NCBI GenBank assembly: GCA_016788825.1
Contig: JAEUSD010000010.1
Span: 1 to 44,693, forward strand
Origin: Candidatus Doudnabacteria bacterium
GTDB lineage: Bacteria > Patescibacteriota > Dojkabacteria > J137 > JAEUSD01
Reading direction: 5' to 3'
DNA: 44,693 nt
This document shows positions 1-8,600 of this stretch, one piece after another (the first letter of the stretch is position 1; every line of letters begins with the position of its first letter). The notes under the pieces were generated by a model that did no database searches, had not been told where the DNA came from, and saw nothing but the letters and a program-made list of their open reading frames with translations. The position numbers were made by a program, and so were the translations under genes.

Positions 1-273
1 GAGCTCATAATCTACATAAACCCTGTGAGTAAAGTTCGAGAATTAATGAAAATAGGGATAACCGACATCTATAAAACCCTAGTCAACGACCGTTCTGTTC
101 ATGCATTGAGACGATTCTTAGATCAAACTCAACCAATAGACAACTCACTAACCCAAGACTATTACTTTATGAAAAGTTACTTTAGGACAGCTGCTACGAT
201 TCTCAATCACATTTCAACACTTCAGGGTCTTGAAACCCTTCCAGCACTTGATAGTGTGTTTCCTGATAACTAG
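1..273 (+). CDS. C-terminal fragment of an unrecognised protein (5' end off window)
   Basis: The reading frame is open from the first base of the window to a TAG at 271-273, so the gene probably begins upstream. A GTG at base 25 is a possible but unproven internal start. The visible 90 residues are mostly helical and soluble, with no membrane segment and no motif I recognise. It is the only plus-strand gene before base 10847, and it converges on the surface-protein gene at 328-1059. Function unknown. Confidence 0.5.
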   Translation, partial: ELIIYINPVSKVRELMKIGITDIYKTLVNDRSVHALRRFLDQTQPIDNSLTQDYYFMKSYFRTAATILNHISTLQGLETLPALDSVFPDN

Positions 274-284
274 GGGTAAAACAA

Positions 285-304
285 GGCGGGCCTTTCGGCC
301 CGCC
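285..304 (-). terminator. Rho-independent terminator of the 328-1059 gene
   Basis: GGCGGGCC and GGCCCGCC form a perfect 8-bp stem with a TTTC loop between two convergent genes. On the minus strand the stem is followed by TTGTTTTA, a reasonable U-tract, while the plus-strand side is followed by CAAAGAG. It therefore best serves the minus-strand surface-protein gene and may act weakly in the other direction. Confidence 0.8.
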
Positions 305-327
305 CAAAGAGTGCTTAATCTATAAAC

Positions 328-1059
328 CTACTTCCTAAACAAACTCATTAACTTCGCCCACCAACCTAATTTACTCCCAGCGAAAGCTATTCCCCCGCCT
401 AATGCAACTGTACCGGTCCCTATCAAACCAACTACCAAAACTTGGTCAGAAGTTAACCCGGAAGCTGGAGATTCATTTGTATCGCTTGAAGAAGTTGAAC
501 TTAAGCTCATTTGAAAGATCTCAGGGTTCGCTTCCTCCGATGTTGTTGTATCAGACGTTGATTCTGTAGAACTACTTGTACTTTCTGGTGAAGGCACAGG
601 GTCCACTACAGGCGCCGGAGCTGGTTGAGGTGCGGGTGTCGGTGTCGGAGTTGGAGCTGGTGTTGGTGCTGGTGGTTGTGGCGCTACGTAGTTTGGGTTG
701 TCTAAAACAACCTCATCAAATTCACCAAACCTATTACCATTCTCATCTATGCCCCAAAAGTTAAATCGGAACTTAGGAATATACTCAACCCATCCTGATT
801 CTACAGGTGTTGTTTGGTATTCCGTTAGCCACTGTCCCCCACTTCCTCCAAACTCTGGAGGACTAACAAACACGAACCCATACTTTGCAGCTCCGGGAAG
901 TGGTTCCAAAGTTATTATCACACCTTGATTTTCAGCACCGGGACTAGGATCGGCAACAACTGAGATAATTGGTGGTGGAGCTGCTTCTACGGAGGCGGGA
1001 TTCAACAAAAAGAATCCTCCGACTACAAAGAAAGCACTTACTAATAAAGACTTATTCAT
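328..1059 (-). CDS. Secreted surface protein with Pro/Thr linker and C-terminal membrane anchor
   Basis: A 243-residue predicted surface protein. Residues 1-26 are a signal peptide (hydrophobic core, cleavage near VEAA). A compact domain of about 100 residues follows, rich in Gly and aromatic residues, then a proline/alanine/threonine-rich linker at about 130-155, a Ser/Thr-rich stretch to about 200, and a C-terminal hydrophobic segment ending in basic residues (KLMSLFRK). This is the layout of a wall-spanning protein anchored in the cytoplasmic membrane by its C-terminus; no sortase motif is visible. It is monocistronic, with its own palindrome-type promoter (1094-1137) and a terminator (285-304). 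The role of the globular domain is unknown; adhesion is only an inference. Confidence 0.8.
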   Translation of the reverse strand: MNKSLLVSAFFVVGGFFLLNPASVEAAPPPIISVVADPSPGAENQGVIITLEPLPGAAKYGFVFVSPPEFGGSGGQWLTEYQTTPVESGWVEYIPKFRFNFWGIDENGNRFGEFDEVVLDNPNYVAPQPPAPTPAPTPTPTPAPQPAPAPVVDPVPSPESTSSSTESTSDTTTSEEANPEIFQMSLSSTSSSDTNESPASGLTSDQVLVVGLIGTGTVALGGGIAFAGSKLGWWAKLMSLFRK

Positions 1060-1093
1060 GCTTTAGATATTAACTAATATATAAGTACTGAGG

Positions 1094-1137
1094 ATTATAT
1101 CAACAGTCTTAAATAAAAACATTGTATTGCAATACAA
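1094..1137 (-). promoter_or_regulatory. Palindrome-type promoter of the 328-1059 surface gene
   Basis: The perfect palindrome TTGTATTGCAATACAA (1122-1137) is followed on the minus strand, after exactly 22 bp, by TATAAT (1094-1099). No good -35 hexamer is present. Transcription would start near 1087, giving a leader of about 28 nt before the ATG at 1059. The palindrome centre falls near -43, the position of a class II activator site. The same layout occurs at 2146-2189, 10746-10789 and 20115-20158. Confidence 0.75.
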
Positions 1138-1148
1138 ATTTTGCAATT

Positions 1149-1889
1149 TTATTTGGTTTGATTCAACATCTCACCTAAGACAAAAGTATGTTTACCTTTC
1201 GACGCAATCTTCTGCAATGTCTCAAGTAATTGAAGATACTTAATATCCTCGTTACCTTTTATTAGCTCAGCTGCATTCTTTAAAGCTCTTGCAGATGCTA
1301 CTTGAGTTCTAGCATTCTCTAGCTCATACTGCCCTCGAAGTTTCGCCTCTAATTGTTTAGCAAACAAATCCTGAATATCTTTAGGGAATGTTACATCTAA
1401 AACCTGAATACTTACTAACTCTATACCCCATGCTTTTAGTTGCTTAGAGAATTTTTGGGCTACAGATTGCATAAGATCTACTCTCTGGGTATTGATATCG
1501 CTGCTATCGACAGAAGTTACAGCTTCTCTGATGTATACCTGAGACTCTAGTCTTATCCTATTAGTATAGTCCTGCAAAGAAGCTTCAACGTATCTTGAGA
1601 ATATAGGAGGTATTAAACCAAATTCTTTCGCTAATTGTTCAGGGTCTGTTATTTTAAACACCATGAAATATGAAAATCTTAGGGCAATGTTATCTTTTGT
1701 TAGAACTTCCTGATTGTGAACATGAATTGTCTGTTCAATTATCGGCACATTTACCAGATTTAGCTTAGTGAATATGTCCGTAACTCGAGCATACCTACCT
1801 GCTTCATATTTTTTAAAGAATTTATTGTCCTTGTACAGTAGTCCCACATTGTTAGGTTCTACTGAAAGGACTTTGAGTCTCCAGAACAT
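1149..1889 (-). CDS. SPFH/Band 7 domain protein
   Basis: A 246-residue protein with the stomatin/prohibitin/flotillin (SPFH, Band 7) pattern: an N-terminal beta-rich half with 'EVLTKDNIALRFSYFMVFKI', the typical segment on the ASLQDYTNRIRLES side, 'WGIELVSIQVLDVTFPKDIQ', then a charged helical tail with Ala/Glu repeats. Family members oligomerise on membranes and organise membrane domains or proteases. No clear N-terminal membrane span is visible, so it may bind the membrane peripherally. The start is supported by AGGAG about 9 nt upstream. It is preceded by an unusual structured leader of about 250 nt and a palindrome-type promoter, linking it to the surface-protein regulon. The specific partner is unknown. 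Confidence 0.8.
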   Translation of the reverse strand: MFWRLKVLSVEPNNVGLLYKDNKFFKKYEAGRYARVTDIFTKLNLVNVPIIEQTIHVHNQEVLTKDNIALRFSYFMVFKITDPEQLAKEFGLIPPIFSRYVEASLQDYTNRIRLESQVYIREAVTSVDSSDINTQRVDLMQSVAQKFSKQLKAWGIELVSIQVLDVTFPKDIQDLFAKQLEAKLRGQYELENARTQVASARALKNAAELIKGNEDIKYLQLLETLQKIASKGKHTFVLGEMLNQTK

Positions 1890-2139
1890 TCTTTGTTCTC
1901 CTAATAAGTAAAATTACCCCATAGAGAGGAAAGGTCAACTTGCCAAACGGAGTAAGAATTAAGTTACCTCAAGAGGTAACGGTATCCTTCCCACTGCAAG
2001 TTTAGAAAGTTTGTGTGTTTCCACACTGACCTTCCTCCCTATTTGGGTTTTGTAAAAGACATTGAGAGGAGAATTGAACCCCTCTATATCATCTGCGAAC
2101 GATGAATACTCGCAAACTTGCTTGTGTTCATATGCAGTT
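1890..2139 (-). ncRNA. Structured 5' leader RNA of the SPFH gene (unknown class)
   Basis: This gene-free stretch is transcribed from the palindrome promoter at 2146-2189 (predicted start near 2139). In minus-strand orientation it shows a 7-bp hairpin with a TTCAATT loop (2065-2085), an outer stem pairing 2027-2040 with 1923-1937 (one bulge), a GTGTG-GAAA-CACAC hairpin (2013-2026), an inner stem pairing 1996-2001 with 1938-1943, and an 8-bp hairpin GTTACCTC/GAGGTAAC (1963-1980). Together these make a three-way junction. The segment 1996-2003 (AAACTTGC in the RNA) can alternatively pair with GCAAGTTT at 2114-2121, so two exclusive folds are possible. I cannot match it to RNase P, tmRNA, SRP RNA or a known riboswitch. 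The region 2190-2238 beyond the promoter holds nothing recognisable. Confidence 0.55.
2065..2085 (-). other. T-arm-like hairpin in the leader
   Basis: AGAGGGG (2079-2085) and CTCCTCT (2065-2071) pair with one G-U wobble around a 7-nt loop TTCAATT, giving the GGTTCAATTC string typical of a tRNA T-arm. No matching acceptor or anticodon arms were found. A TTTT run lies about seven bases downstream in the RNA, so a weak attenuator or the end of a small RNA of about 85 nt is possible. Confidence 0.35.
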
Positions 2140-2145
2140 AGGGGG

Positions 2146-2189
2146 ATTATACATAACTCAAACTATTCGCGCATTGTATTGCAATACAA
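2146..2189 (-). promoter_or_regulatory. Palindrome-type promoter of the structured leader and SPFH gene
   Basis: The palindrome TTGTATTGCAATACAA (2174-2189) lies exactly 22 bp from TATAAT (2146-2151), with no -35 consensus. The predicted start is near 2139, about 250 nt before the SPFH start codon. The other three sites of this kind have leaders of only about 17-28 nt. Confidence 0.7.
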
Positions 2190-2238
2190 ATTTTAGGGTT
2201 TTTTGGGGTAGAACCTCTACTTAATTTCACTGATAAGC

Positions 2239-2610
2239 TCACCTAAAGATATTAAGTGCTCGATGGAGAGCGGAAGTTCTTTTAGGTAGCTGTGACTCTA
2301 TCAATTTATTAATTATGTCTCTCAAATAGTTACGTGCATACTCTTCCCCCTTGTCTCCTCTGTTTAGTAAGTAAAAAGTCACAGCCGCGGGTAAAGAGGA
2401 GTCTTCATCCTCTAGGACTCTTTCTATTTCATGGATCAGCACTCCACTGTCTACATCACTGGGCATAACCTTAATGTAGCCCAAAAAGACACGTATGGCT
2501 TCATCATCGTACTCATCTTCTAGAAAACATACCCGCCCAATATGTGCTATCTGCGGGTAAGATTGTTCAAGTTGAGTTTTCGGTTTATCGTCAAATATAC
2601 TCAGCTTCAT
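2239..2610 (-). CDS. Probable immunity protein for the RNase A-like toxin
   Basis: A 123-residue acidic, helical, soluble protein without signal or membrane segment. Its ATG overlaps the TGA of the giant toxin gene (ATGA, 2607-2610), the tight coupling usual for toxin-immunity pairs. Size, acidity and the pattern of an acidic segment, a conserved 'HEIERVLED' helix and a C-terminal helix resemble the CdiI_2 family of contact-dependent-inhibition immunity proteins, but I see this by eye only. It is expected to stay in the cytoplasm and block the nuclease domain of its neighbour. A chaperone or an unrelated small protein remains possible. It ends the operon that starts at the promoter 10746-10789. 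Confidence 0.6.
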   Translation of the reverse strand: MKLSIFDDKPKTQLEQSYPQIAHIGRVCFLEDEYDDEAIRVFLGYIKVMPSDVDSGVLIHEIERVLEDEDSSLPAAVTFYLLNRGDKGEEYARNYLRDIINKLIESQLPKRTSALHRALNIFR

Positions 2611-5600
2611 TTTATTGTTGGATACCCAGTAATAATAAGAAACTTATTGTTTCCCGTTTTTTGCAAAGTTAAGAGAATATTATCAAGATTATCATATGTT
2701 GCCAAACTACCCTCTGAGTAAAGATACCCATATCCCACAGCTTTATCAAGAATGTGCCGAGGTATTTGTGAAGCATCTAACACGCTCCCAGTTGAGGAAG
2801 TACTAAGCCAGTTACTTATATAAAGTCTATGAGTATCCAGATATTCACTCAAACCATAGGAAGCTGAATCTAGATCATAGAATTTAGTAGCAATACGGCC
2901 AGGAGAATCTATTGTCGCCCTTTGCATCAAATCTGCATCTGATATTGCTATATGTCTAGAATACATATGTGTAATACCCTCCTGGTTAACCATAGGCATG
3001 CCATCGGTTGCATAAATATATGCTGCGGGGTCTTTAAGAATTTCATCTAGAAACTCACCTGCAGACCCAAAAGCTTTCGAAGAGAACATCTTCCATTCTC
3101 GAACTTTTAGATACCTAGATACTCCTCCGCCAACCCCTATTTCATCAAACTTTGTATATTCAGCAAAATCAAATACCTCATCTCCATATTTACCCAAAAA
3201 AACCAGGACTTCGTCTATTTCGGAAGCTGTTAGTTTACTAATATCCCCAACTAACCTGTTTGCTATCGAAGAATTGGCAGTCACAGCATTTATCACCTTA
3301 TCAGCTTTAGCAATTCCTTCTTCCCCCTCTTGCATCATAGTTTGCAGGGACTTACGCAATTGCGAGGTTATCTCAACACCAGCATCGGCAAGCTTCTTCA
3401 TCTGTTGGCCAAGAAGACCAACCTTAGCAATAGCCTGTACTGCTTTGTCGGCAAAAGAGTTAATCGCAACAGCAGTTAGTATCCCCCCCAGTATTGATCC
3501 CACTATGCTGCCCATAAATCGCAGTTTCGCCAGATAATCCCCACCATTAAATATATATTCTATCCCTTCTTGATTCTCTGCGACTGAAGCTATAACCCTG
3601 ATTATGGAAACAACGAAGAAAGCTACATTTAACACGGCACCTATCACACCACCAAATACTTTAGCTAGAACCGCTATGGCAAACTGTATAACGTTAGATA
3701 CGATATCTGTTATTACATTAACCAACCCCTGCAACATCCCTTCAATGAAGGCGTTAGCATCAGCAGAGAAAGATGTTTGCCCAGTTAGTTTTTGCGTATA
3801 AACATCAGTCCCGTAACTATTTAGAATCTTTACATATCTCGATTCTTCAGATGAATATCCAATGTACCCACCCTGAAAACTAATTGCATTTGTTAAATTA
3901 AGTTGCTTACCTTCTAGAACATCAATTGTTTTTGATGCTTGAACAGCTGCCTCAACTGGTGCTCCGAGATATCCATTTATGTGGGCAGCATCTCCGGCGT
4001 ATTCGGGATCAGCCTGTGAGTAAATGCTATAAATCGATGTATCTGTAACAGCCCCTTCAATATGGTGATTTGTCCACGCTCCTAATGATAAGAAGCCGTA
4101 GCCAGTTTTCAGATTATACGAATAATGATACATTCCTTTGCTGAAAGTCTGCCAATCCAAGCTTCCTTCAAGTAAGGCAGGTTTCGCGCCAAAAGATGTG
4201 TCCATAGTTGGGAATCCAAGTATCTCACAGCCGTTATGCTGCAAATAATAATCCTTACTCTTGCCCGTAATTACATACGCCGTTGAAGATGAATTATTCA
4301 CCATCACCCACGAAGCTCCCAATACTTCACCGTTACTCTTCTCAATCTTGTCGTAATCAGCTAGCCAGTAGGTTGTTCCACCACAATTCCAAGGATGAAC
4401 CTTACCGAATTCATTATCTGCTCGGATGAAAAGTTTGAAATCACGGTTTTCTTTAGCATGAATAATCTCTGAGAACTGGTTTGCAGGATCTTCTTCACGC
4501 TCAGATGCTTGCCCACAACCTTTATGATCAAACCAGCTGTTAAAGTTCCAATTAATCACACCTTCTTCCATCTCCCATTGTGCCCAAGAGCCAGAGACAT
4601 TGTACGGAGCCTTTATTGGCCAACCTGTTTGTGAGATGCCTCCCAATCCATTCTGGATATCAGACCACCCGCCGTAACCGATATCCAGATTGCCATATTT
4701 CGAAGAGAAGATCTTTCCCGAGGTGAAATGTTGCATAGTACCGAAGGTGTTACATCTCGAAGTCTCTCCCCACTGCAACCCCTCCGGGAAACCTAGATAA
4801 CTCCAGGTCCCAGTCATATACTCGTAATGATCCTTGATTGCTCCCCTCACTATTCCTGGCTGAGATTTAGCATTATCTCGGGACCAATAGATGTTGCCTT
4901 TTTCAAACTGCTGATACCATCCGACTAGCCGACCCGTATTACCTTCATCCATTAATGGCATACCGAACTCACCACAACCTCCATAAGTGTAATAACTCCA
5001 CCAAATACCCCCAGTTAGCAGGTACGCTCGATTATGACTCGGGTTATACATCAACACACTATCCCCATAATTCCCGATACTATGGTAATCACGAATCTTG
5101 ATACCACACCATTCATGAGTGACCCCATCCACCACTGCATCCCCAAGCTGCAACTCCCTCTGCTTAAATGCGTACTCAACCGGATCTTTGATCGGCGCCT
5201 CTGGTATACCTACCCTATTTCCACCCCCACTCGCCAATGGCCAAATGTTGAAATGAACTCCGTTCTCATAAGTATCTTTCCACCACTTCAACCCATCAAA
5301 CCAATAGTCAGAGTATATCTGCACTTCTGCTTTGATAACATCTCCGGGTCTTAAGTTACCACCTAGCGGGAGTTTTATTGACCATCGCCCATCTGGAGAG
5401 TCATTCCATAATTCTCCAAGATAAGTCCAATCATCTCGGAAAAGCACAATCTTTACATGCTGAGCCTTATCTTGTTTGTAATGATGTTCCCAACCACTAC
5501 CACAACCCCAGCAATCGCGGAACTCATTCCATACCTTGATATGCATCGGCATATTCTTAGGAATCCCTATCCCGTAAACCTGCACACTGTTCCCATCTTC

Positions 5601-8600
5601 TGCAGTTTCAGCATAAGTAATGGTAGGTGCTTGGGGACGCCTAGTTTCACTCCATTTAATCTCATTCCATTTTGTAGCCCCATCCCACCGAATAAACCTA
5701 TCATAGGTCACCTCTGGCCAAGCAGCCTGTGAGCCATTCATTCCGGCGTATGGATCCGCAGGATTAGCCCCGGTAACCCCCTGCACACCACCACTTGGTG
5801 GGATACTTGGGTTCGTGTTTACTGGAGGATAGTACTTTTGTACGAACACCCACTCAGGGTCACGAGCCACACCATTCTTTCGCAATTCAAAATGCAGATG
5901 ACACCCCTGTTGTTCTACAGGTAAAGACGAATTACCCACTACCCAGCCAGTATTCCCAGACTTTCCAATATACTCCCCCATTGCCACAGATTGCCCAATC
6001 TCAACAGCGACAACGCTCAAGTGCCAATAGTAACTCTGCCAACCAGAGGGATGTTGAATAATTATATAGTTAGAAGGAGTCTGCGGGGTACTGTTATTCC
6101 CAGCGACAACTCCATTTGTGGCAATATCCGCTACAACACCAGCAGCACTGGCAAAGATATCCGTTCCACAAGCAAGACCATAATCAGTGCCGCTGTGGAA
6201 TGTTCCCCACCTTGGACCAAACTGTGAGGTGATTGTAGGATTGCCTGCGTAAGGTCTTACGAAGTCTACTCCATCAACTCTTGCCACACCTGACCCAATC
6301 CCTCCGTAACCATAACCATAGCTAGTAAAGCCTTCACAAACATAGCTTTGGTGAATATATCCACTCTTCCCGCTCAACCGAGAAACATAGTACCATTCAC
6401 CAATGACATCAATAATTCTAATATTTGCATCTTGAGTAATAGTTTCGATCGTCCGACTACTCCAATTGAGCCTATACTTCAGCTCAGTGAATTGGGTATT
6501 ACAAATATGAGCCTCTGAGAATAATGGCTGAGGAGGTGTCCATACAGGAGGATTGTACCCAGGCGCTAGGTCAATATACCCAGCAGGCACCCAACCAGTA
6601 GTACCGTCTGGAAGTTGAACCTCGTACCACCCACCTAACCCATCATTTCCTGGCAAAACTTGCCTTAAAACCTTTACCTCAGTTCCAAATGGGATTTCGA
6701 TATCCCAGCCAAATTGCAACCCTGGCCCAACCCTTAATTTCAAACCGACGGTAGAAATGACGACTCCCATATCTCCGGTCGGCGGGTCGTAAGACACACT
6801 GCTAGAACTTTGCTCGTCATTTGGAACCGTGCCAGTTTGTTCAAAACACGTTCCATCAAACCACAACTGGTTATCACCCTCAAGTGAAATTCTATGCCAA
6901 CCATTTACTGTTTCCAGAATTGTAACTTGGGAGTCGTATGGAATTCTTCTAACAAATCCTTGTGCTCCAGGGGCACGATAAAGGTCCGTTCCCTCCGTAC
7001 AGAATATCCGCCCAGTCATTAACTCTCGTGGAATAACCCTCACCTGCCAGCAAACAGGCTGGCTAGCCATCCATGCCACCCCTTCAACAAGTGGAGCAAA
7101 ACACTCCGTATATGTACCAGAAGCTAAGTTGAGCGGGGCATTGAAATCAAACAAGAAAGTCACTGCGCCATTGGGCAGAACATTCGCATTTTCCATGTAT
7201 GAAGAAGTCCTATGTGGAGCCAACCAATTTGCAGAGAATACTGAATTGCGATCCTGCGGGCTCTGAGTCCCCAATCGTGTCGAACTCTTGGGCCAAGTTC
7301 CCGTACCCACATTTTGATACACTGCACTAACCGCTACCGCTTCTCCCTGCTTCACAGTTAGCTGGCCGCCATGGCTCCGATTCAACAAAGCTGCCCCCCA
7401 AGTGTCTGGGACATTTGGGATGACCAAATGCCAGCCAACCGGCAACCAATTCCAGGGATTATTTCTATATCCAGGTGGGATAACTTTCCCATCATAAAGA
7501 TGTCTATTTGCAGCATAAATTGGCCACCAGCACATCCCCATTTGATCAACAGGATTTGTAGAAGTTACAACATAGTTTGGAATACCCCTTGCTGAACAAT
7601 GGTAAAACTCTTCTGCAATTCCACTATAGCAATCGTACCCACCACACCGCCACCTTGGGTCCCACGGCCTAGCACTTTGAACTATATAGTATGCGGTTCC
7701 ACCGGCGCCGAGGTCATTTTCCCCAAGCACGGCCTCTGGATCTTCAGGCGCCAGGAATTCTGGGTTCTCCTCAACATCTAGGACAAACGCCGGTGTAATA
7801 TTTCCCCATTCGGAGAACCAAGTGTTGCCTTCATGGACTGCATCGATAAGCAACACGTACTTACCTGTATGAGCTGGAGTATAGATTGTGAAACGTATGT
7901 TGTCATCTGACTCCAGATAACTTACTGACTTGTTCAAGATCCCCCTGCTGCCTTCGTATTGGTAGACTTGCCCGATATTATCTTCTGCTTGCTCATCAAA
8001 ACGATACCAATGATAAGAGATATTCACTGGCTGCTCGCCTGAGTAACCACTTTGTGGTTGCCAGGTCATACTTCCTCTATTGCGAGCAGCCAAAGCGACT
8101 GGTAGCTCAGTAGATGCCATAACCTGTTGAGGTAACGAACTAAGGGTAAATTCCTGACTCGTAGTTGCCACGGATGAATATTCAACAGCGTATTTAGGAG
8201 CTAGAATAATCTCATCATACACAGGTTCAAGCTGCTCTCGAGTATTACTGTAAATGTACTGTACGTATACTCTCTTTACACCATTTGATTCCGTGAGTTT
8301 CCAATGCTTAACAGTCTGAAATAATTCTAGGTCAACCACAGTGCTGTTTTCGCCTTGGTTCCAGATCTTCATAAATTGCGGCTTCACCGTAGGCTGAAGC
8401 CGCAATGTTACTACGTCACTGTTAGTAAATACTGCATCATCGTTAATTACAATACTTCCTGTAGCACGGAATTGGTTAATAAATATGCCATCTTCTGCAA
8501 CCCGTGATACGTTTCCCAATCCATCGCGGACCCGCACCATCAATACTGCTTCTCCAAAGACGATATTTCGGAACTCATGAACAAAATCTGCACGGAAGGC

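Noticed and set aside
600-690. Tandem repeat array or CRISPR
   Set aside because: The repetitive look comes from Pro/Thr/Ala codons of the surface-protein linker; there are no regular repeats with unique spacers anywhere in the window.
1920-2040. RNase P RNA or SRP RNA, because of GGGAGGAAGGTC and GGAAAGGTC strings
   Set aside because: The other conserved segments of RNase P and the SRP tetraloop/receptor motif are absent; the strings are explained by pairing with each other in the leader stem.
2050-2150. A tRNA or tmRNA gene on the minus strand
   Set aside because: Only the T-arm-like hairpin fits; no matching acceptor, D or anticodon arms, and no tag reading frame or CCA end were found.
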